Of a stretch of DNA of 10,026 nt, positions 6,092-10,026 are shown piece by piece. Source of the stretch: Clostridia bacterium. GTDB lineage: Bacteria > Bacillota > Peptococcia > DRI-13 > DTU073. Each line of letters begins with the position of its first letter. Position 1 is the stretch's first letter. The DNA lies in the NCBI GenBank assembly GCA_012842035.1, contig DUTO01000072.1, positions 1-10,026 on the forward strand, given 5' to 3'. The notes below the pieces were generated by a model. It saw only the letters and a program-made list of their open reading frames with translations. It was not told where the DNA came from and ran no database searches. The translations under genes and the position numbers were made by a program.

Positions 6092-7090
6092 TCAATTTAT
6101 CTGCTCAAAAATAGCTTTTGAATACCCTGCTATATCTCCGGGAGTAAGCATACAGAATTTCTCTTTCACTGCGACAAAATATTCTCCAATCAGTTCTTTA
6201 GATATTATACGATCCGAATGTGCATCCACCGGCAACCCATCCCTGGTATGCAGCCATGGTTTTTCTAAATGCGTAAACCCTTCTAATGTTTTTCCGCTAT
6301 AACAGCAAAAGTTCTTAATAATACTGTCCAGTATTGCTTTTTCAGAAGTTATAAACATAGATTCATCAAAATCCTCAACGCTTTCAATAGGGTCAAACCG
6401 ATAGGATGAATATCTGTTATACACATTCCTATAAACCGGTCCATGAACCCATGCCTCACAGTCTTCGTTAAAAAGAAACCGTCCTTCGAAAGCATAATAA
6501 AAGCCCTGGGCATAATACAATGCCTTTTGTAAAGCCAATGGAGTAATATCCTGACATCTATACTGCAGATATTGGATTATTAAATCCAGCTTTGAACCTG
6601 TGTTATTTTCTTCTCCAAGCAATTCCTGTATCTTTCGTTTACTTTTTTCATATGCCTGCAGTGATTTTAGATTATCCTTATTTTCCTCTAGTAAAGCCTT
6701 ATAATATGCAGGATCATCATAAATCTTTTGAAGGATATCCGAATACTGTTTTACAGGCATATCTCCGTCACAATATCTCGAAAAAGTCATTTCTCCCCAA
6801 CCTAAAAGCAATGACAACGGACGTTTCCCAATATTATATTTTGGAGGTATTTCTAATATCTTCTCCAACGAAATAATACCGTTCTTTTGACGGTAAGTAT
6901 CATACAAAGCCTTCAGATTTTCGTCCTCAATATCCGCTACATAGACTTCACTCCCACATTCTGTGCATACAACCCTCTTTCCGGCGTACTCATATTCTTC
7001 GCCTTTAAGCTTTCCCTTCATCAATATAGTCTCTATTGAATATTCAACATCTCTTCTGCATTCCTCGCAAAATGTCTTATTCTTATTCAT
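6092..7090 (-). CDS. Antitoxin: MqsA-like zinc finger/HTH fused to a Panacea (SocA/DUF4065) domain
   Basis: A 332-residue soluble protein with three parts. Residues 1-65 hold two CxxC pairs (CEEC 8-11, CTEC 42-45), as in the zinc-binding N-terminal domain of MqsA/YgiT antitoxins. Residues 74-135 form an MqsA-type helix-turn-helix: WGEMTFSRYCDGDMP aligns by eye with the DNA-reading helix of MqsA (FSRYEKG). Residues 165-310 carry the Panacea/SocA signature, LQKALYYAQGFYYAFEG (187-203), CEAWVHGPVYRNVY (211-224) and THLEKPW (273-279). It should neutralise the toxin encoded just upstream (34-nt gap) and repress the shared promoter. The ATG at 7088-7090 is supported by AAAGGAGG (7098-7105) with 7 nt spacing; an earlier in-frame TTG lies before that site. 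No clear terminator follows. Confidence 0.85.
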   Translation of the reverse strand: MNKNKTFCEECRRDVEYSIETILMKGKLKGEEYEYAGKRVVCTECGSEVYVADIEDENLKALYDTYRQKNGIISLEKILEIPPKYNIGKRPLSLLLGWGEMTFSRYCDGDMPVKQYSDILQKIYDDPAYYKALLEENKDNLKSLQAYEKSKRKIQELLGEENNTGSKLDLIIQYLQYRCQDITPLALQKALYYAQGFYYAFEGRFLFNEDCEAWVHGPVYRNVYNRYSSYRFDPIESVEDFDESMFITSEKAILDSIIKNFCCYSGKTLEGFTHLEKPWLHTRDGLPVDAHSDRIISKELIGEYFVAVKEKFCMLTPGDIAGYSKAIFEQIN

Positions 7091-7124
7091 AAAGCGGCCT
7101 CCTTTCAATCTTTCTGATTAATCA

Positions 7125-7532
7125 TCACAAAAGATAATCAATCAGTTTGTTACGCTTATGAAATGATAGGACAACCACCCGTTTTCTACTATCGCTATCA
7201 ATAAGATTAAATTTCGTATAAATGTCAACCAACTCCTCGATGCCATCAAAGTTAAATAACATAACCTGGGGACAAAATACATATAACATCTCTTGTTCGA
7301 ATCCTAATTTTGTATTTTGCAATGAGTGACAGAAATCTTCCGCTTCAATTTTTAATAGAATCTCTTTCTGTCTTCTACTGCTTAGATTATATTCATTTAT
7401 GAAATCTATATTTTCTTGCCTATTCTCATTTTTTGATATAATAAATCTACCTTCTCTAACACAGTCTTGTATCATTGCCAAAATCTCAGCAATCTGCTCC
7501 CGGGAATAGTTCTGATTGTAGTGTTGATTCAT
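7125..7532 (-). CDS. MqsR-like toxin candidate
   Basis: A 135-residue soluble protein, first gene of the toxin-antitoxin pair, in the toxin-first order of mqsRA. By eye the C-terminal half follows the MqsR mRNA-interferase pattern: IEAEDFCHSL (62-71) against LSESDFYKSM of E. coli MqsR, LYVFCPQ (83-89) against the DVYRP region, VDIYTKF (102-108) against GQVYLKI, and VVVLSFHK (119-126) against VLIVSFKEK. The E. coli catalytic lysine (K56) corresponds to H69 here, while the catalytic tyrosine (Y81) is kept as Y105. If it is a ribonuclease, its chemistry may differ. The protein is about 40 residues longer than MqsR. The ATG has GAGGTG upstream with 7 nt after GAGG. The toxin role rests on this similarity plus the adjacent antitoxin. 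Confidence 0.7.
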   Translation of the reverse strand: MNQHYNQNYSREQIAEILAMIQDCVREGRFIISKNENRQENIDFINEYNLSSRRQKEILLKIEAEDFCHSLQNTKLGFEQEMLYVFCPQVMLFNFDGIEELVDIYTKFNLIDSDSRKRVVVLSFHKRNKLIDYLL

Positions 7533-7545
7533 TGCATCACCTCTT

Positions 7546-7560
7546 TATGATACAATCATA
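7546..7560. promoter_or_regulatory. Palindromic operator over the -10 box of the toxin-antitoxin promoter
   Basis: TATGAT-ACA-ATCATA is a perfect 6-3-6 inverted repeat. Its right arm (7555-7560) is the -10 hexamer of the promoter on the minus strand. A bound dimeric HTH protein would block RNA polymerase, so the antitoxin (MqsA-type HTH) is the natural candidate repressor. The binding itself is inference. Confidence 0.6.
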
Positions 7561-7583
7561 CTTTATTTTATGCTTATAGTCAA
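7555..7583 (-). promoter_or_regulatory. Sigma-A promoter of the toxin-antitoxin operon
   Basis: On the minus strand TTGACT (7578-7583) and TATGAT (7555-7560) are spaced by exactly 17 nt, a strong vegetative promoter. Transcription would start near 7548, giving a leader of about 16 nt before the toxin ATG with just enough room for its ribosome binding site. Confidence 0.75.
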
Positions 7584-7591
7584 GTTTCTAT

Positions 7592-7605
7592 GCACCAATT
7601 AGTGC
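7592..7605. promoter_or_regulatory. Second imperfect palindrome upstream of the toxin-antitoxin promoter
   Basis: GCACCAATTAGTGC is a 14-bp inverted repeat with one mismatched pair (positions 5 and 10). It lies 8 nt upstream of the -35 box. Its sequence differs from the -10 palindrome, so it may bind another regulator or be incidental. Confidence 0.35.
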
Positions 7606-7635
7606 GTTTTTAAAATTAAGCTCAAATTAGAAAAA

Positions 7636-7672
7636 TAACTTCCACCCCTATCATATATAAAGGTAGAAGTTA
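7636..7672 (-). terminator. Rho-independent terminator of the sigma/membrane-protein operon
   Basis: An 11-bp stem with one mismatch joins TAACTTCCACC (7636-7646) and GGTAGAAGTTA (7662-7672) around a 15-nt loop. On the minus strand the 3' arm is followed by TTTTTCTAA, a U-rich tail. It sits 80 nt after the stop codon of the 650-aa membrane protein and ahead of the toxin-antitoxin promoter, so it insulates the two units. Confidence 0.75.
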
Positions 7673-7752
7673 ATCTTACAAAAAACAGTAGGAATTAAGT
7701 CTCATGGCTACTCATAAACACTTTTTCAATTAACGATAAGTTAAATTTTCGC

Positions 7753-9705
7753 TTAATGCTCTTTTTGTGCTTTTACAAAGGCTGCAAAGTCCATCTCCTT
7801 TCCGGAGATGATTGTCTTGCCGGAAAATCTGTACATCAAAGTATAATCTTTGCTTCTTGCCAGTTCAGGATGACAAGGGATATAGACAAGTTCAATTTTA
7901 GTTACTGTCGATTTATCAGCCGCAAATCTGTCTCCATAAGAATATCCGAACAAATTATCGATGGTCATGATATAATCATTTTCCAATAGCATTTGTTTAG
8001 CCTCTTTGGGAGATATCAATTTAATTTTTTCCCCCGTGGCTTCCATAGGCATCTTGCTATCTACTGACCACAGTGTACCATCCTGGTATAGACTGATCAC
8101 CAGATACGATACATAGCCGGGGTAACTAGGAGTAACTACCGGTATTCCCTCATAGATGAAGGGGAAACCTATCGTCTGAAGTTCTTCTCCACCTGTAGGA
8201 AGTATCCACGGCTTGCCCAGCGACCCGGGAACGACCGGGATGTTATGGGCAATGTCTTGAGCAATTTGGATAGCTTTTTCTTCAGACAGTTGTTTTGTCG
8301 TACTGTGTTTTGACCCACGATAAAGCCAGCCATAGTCATAAGAAGTGTAGTGCAGCTCTTCCCCTTTTGTACCCTCGATAAAATTCTCCTCTTCACTTTT
8401 TTTCTCTATACCAAAAAATGAAGCAAGGCTTTCAAGTTCTACTTGAGTTAAGCTATGTTGTCTTTCAGCTATTAAATTAGCCTCTTTTCGATACTTGGGA
8501 AGCCTTGTTTTAATTATAAAATTGGCGGCATTTTTCATTTCGGGTTTTTTTAGCAGAGGAAGAGAGGCGGTAAAATCTTGGGTTGACCCTTGTAAAGTAA
8601 GCTTTCCTGAAAATATACAGGTAGGCACAAGATAAGGAGTATAATCTATACCGTAAGCCAGTTGATGGGCAATCTCTACAGCTTCGATAGAGGCAACACC
8701 TTTTTCGCCCCAATATCTTTTGACATCTAATCTTCCTTCACCGCGGTTTAAAGCCTCTATGGCTTCAGCGTAATCAGCCAGAGGGATTTCGGAAGTCCCT
8801 TTTAGCTCCGGCCAATTATAGGAAGCATTTATTACTTGACCATCAGTACCTATGAATAGCCGAATCCGCCTGCCTGTTTCAACTGATTGGTTTGCATCCG
8901 GACTAGATTCAGGGATAAACATAACGTTAAACCCCAAAGCCACAGGAATATCGCTATTCCTTGTATCTTCAACGGTTATTTTATACTTTTCACGAGGGAG
9001 CTGCTCCAACTTTTTTAACCATTCTTTAGCTATATCTTTGGCCATTTCCTGCTCAATCTTTTGAGCATCTTCCACATTTTCTTTGATATTACCCTCTTCT
9101 AAATCACTAACCAGCTCATCAAATTCATAGTCCCTATATTCATACTCCCAGACCCCACTTTTGGGCCAGACCATAAGATAATGTGTATCACTGCTGATTG
9201 AAAAAAATTGACTCACCATTTCTTCTTTACCCGTTACCTCCGGATTTTTCATACCCATGGCCTCAGCCATACGAAGGTAATCCTCAACCGTAGTAAATTT
9301 GTTTTGCAAACAAAATATCTGCCCTTTTTGTGGTGCAGTAGGCAAATCCCCCTTAACTTCAAACCTCACATTCCTAAGGGTATCAAACCCCGCATCAAGA
9401 GCTAAATCACTGCCTCCTAGAGCAAATACCTGTGTTGGCAAAAGTAATGAGCTCATTTCGGCATCATTGGTTTCTCTTAAAGGTAAAAAAGTAATCACCA
9501 GTAAAACAGTCGCAGCGATAGCCCCCCACTTAATAAATAGACCTTTTTTCTTTCGCTTCGCAAGATTTGTTTCGTTGTATTTGAATTTTAGCTCTTCCCA
9601 AAGCCTATTTTTAAACTCTTCATCCACTTGGACATCTGTTAAATTACCCAATCTCTTGCCTATATCAAGTTCCAACTCTAAAAAATCCTTTTCCTGATTA
9701 TCCAT
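7753..9705 (-). CDS. Single-pass membrane partner (putative anti-sigma factor) of the ECF sigma factor
   Basis: A 650-residue protein with a cytoplasmic N-terminus (about 1-54), one membrane span (about 55-76, followed by charged residues) and a large extracytoplasmic part (about 80-650). Its N-terminus (VDEEFKNRLWEELKFKY, 27-43) is typical of membrane proteins encoded after ECF sigma genes in Firmicutes, but lacks the HxxxCxxC zinc motif of ZAS anti-sigma factors. The outer region looks duplicated: DYLRMAEAMGM (142-152) and ELESLASFFGI (423-433), TDGQVINAS (287-295) and QDGTLWSVDS (541-550), and FSGK followed by a dFtA/dFAA ending (365-380 and 627-642). This resembles YcdB/YcdC-like repeats. 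It overlaps the sigma gene by 8 nt and probably holds the sigma factor inactive until an envelope signal arrives. Function is inferred from context. Confidence 0.75.
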   Translation of the reverse strand: MDNQEKDFLELELDIGKRLGNLTDVQVDEEFKNRLWEELKFKYNETNLAKRKKKGLFIKWGAIAATVLLVITFLPLRETNDAEMSSLLLPTQVFALGGSDLALDAGFDTLRNVRFEVKGDLPTAPQKGQIFCLQNKFTTVEDYLRMAEAMGMKNPEVTGKEEMVSQFFSISSDTHYLMVWPKSGVWEYEYRDYEFDELVSDLEEGNIKENVEDAQKIEQEMAKDIAKEWLKKLEQLPREKYKITVEDTRNSDIPVALGFNVMFIPESSPDANQSVETGRRIRLFIGTDGQVINASYNWPELKGTSEIPLADYAEAIEALNRGEGRLDVKRYWGEKGVASIEAVEIAHQLAYGIDYTPYLVPTCIFSGKLTLQGSTQDFTASLPLLKKPEMKNAANFIIKTRLPKYRKEANLIAERQHSLTQVELESLASFFGIEKKSEEENFIEGTKGEELHYTSYDYGWLYRGSKHSTTKQLSEEKAIQIAQDIAHNIPVVPGSLGKPWILPTGGEELQTIGFPFIYEGIPVVTPSYPGYVSYLVISLYQDGTLWSVDSKMPMEATGEKIKLISPKEAKQMLLENDYIMTIDNLFGYSYGDRFAADKSTVTKIELVYIPCHPELARSKDYTLMYRFSGKTIISGKEMDFAAFVKAQKEH

Positions 9706-10026
9706 TACTTTTCGCCATCCTTTCCTTCATATTATTTAATCCTCTATAAGCCAGCTGTTTAACAGCGCCTTCGGACTTCCCCATGATTTCCGCCACCTGA
9801 CGAATACTTAAATCCTGGACATATCTCAAAAGTAATACCTGTTGCTGTTCTTCGGTTAGTTGGTAAAGTATTTGTAGGATTGTTAGCTTATCATCAATTT
9901 TCCCAGAAAAGTCTACATCATTGTTGTCAAAACAACAGGGTAAAGCACATTCGGCATAGGAACTCTTGCGCCAATTATCGATAATGATATTAGAACACAC
10001 CTTATACAGCCAATTCTTGAAGGAAA
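9698..10026 (-). CDS. ECF-type RNA polymerase sigma factor (3' part; 5' end outside the window)
   Basis: The visible 108 C-terminal residues contain the end of sigma-70 region 2 (SFKNWLYKVCSNIIIDNWRK, the helix that reads the -10 element) and a full region 4 (LTEEQQQVLLLRYVQDLS, then IRQVAEIMGKSEGAVKQLAY, the -35-reading helix-turn-helix). The linker holds several cysteines (AECALPCC). The frame is open to the window edge, so a GTG at 10000 that could be taken for a start lies inside region 2 and is not the real one. The stop codon overlaps the start of the 650-aa membrane protein within ATGGATAA, indicating translational coupling. Such sigma factors commonly activate their own operon, but the promoter is not in view. 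Confidence 0.9.
   Translation of the reverse strand, partial: SFKNWLYKVCSNIIIDNWRKSSYAECALPCCFDNNDVDFSGKIDDKLTILQILYQLTEEQQQVLLLRYVQDLSIRQVAEIMGKSEGAVKQLAYRGLNNMKERMAKSNG

Noticed and set aside
8852..9697. Several plus-strand open frames opposite the 650-aa membrane protein.
   Set aside because: They lack ribosome binding sites and recognisable motifs, and lie antisense to a clearly coding frame.
9698..10000. A complete small gene starting at the GTG at 10000.
   Set aside because: The same frame continues to the window edge and encodes sigma region 2 across that codon, so the gene is simply cut by the window.
1..10026. CRISPR arrays, tRNA or rRNA genes, and known riboswitches.
   Set aside because: I found no regularly spaced repeats, no tRNA-like cloverleaf and no recognisable riboswitch core on either strand by eye.

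Overview
The window reads as chromosomal DNA of a low-GC, endospore-forming member of the Firmicutes, most likely in the Clostridia and possibly a Peptococcaceae-like lineage (lineage is inference). The pointers are AT-rich base composition, strong AGGAGG-type ribosome binding sites, a CotF-type spore coat protein, a copper-amine-oxidase-like 'stalk' domain protein and an ECF sigma factor paired with a large membrane partner. Every recognisable gene except the spore coat gene lies on the minus strand. Both window edges cut genes.

Layout from left to right. 1-183 is the 5' end of a secreted stalk-domain protein. It has its own sigma-A-type promoter inside the tail of the upstream gene, and a terminator-like hairpin in its leader. 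294-2623 holds an apparent three-gene minus-strand unit: an MBL-fold hydrolase (COG1237 type), a FetA-like ABC ATPase and a FetB-like permease; the last two overlap by 4 nt. A Fur/PerR-like palindrome precedes it, in the gap shared with the divergent cotF-like gene (2742-3236, plus strand, TTG start). A bidirectional terminator separates cotF from a ClC-family chloride channel/antiporter (3303-4697). A LysE/RhtB exporter follows (4821-5462). 5466-6091 has no intact gene, but holds two small hairpins, an orphan promoter-like sequence and a short decayed reading frame with two internal stops.

6092-7583 is a compact toxin-antitoxin module: a strong promoter with a palindrome over its -10 box, then a 135-aa MqsR-like toxin, then a 332-aa antitoxin that joins an MqsA-like zinc finger and helix-turn-helix to a C-terminal Panacea (SocA/DUF4065) domain. 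It is the best candidate for an unusual system here, because the antitoxin carries two domains that can each neutralise toxins in other families. After a terminator at 7636-7672, 7753-10026 carries an ECF sigma factor (its 5' part lies beyond the window) translationally coupled to a 650-aa single-pass membrane protein. That protein is probably the anti-sigma factor or sensor, and its extracytoplasmic region appears to be an internal tandem duplication.

The regions look like independent transcription units: metal/redox handling, sporulation, ion and amino-acid transport, a selfish or defence TA module, and an envelope-sensing sigma system. Function calls come from reading motifs by eye; no database search was possible.
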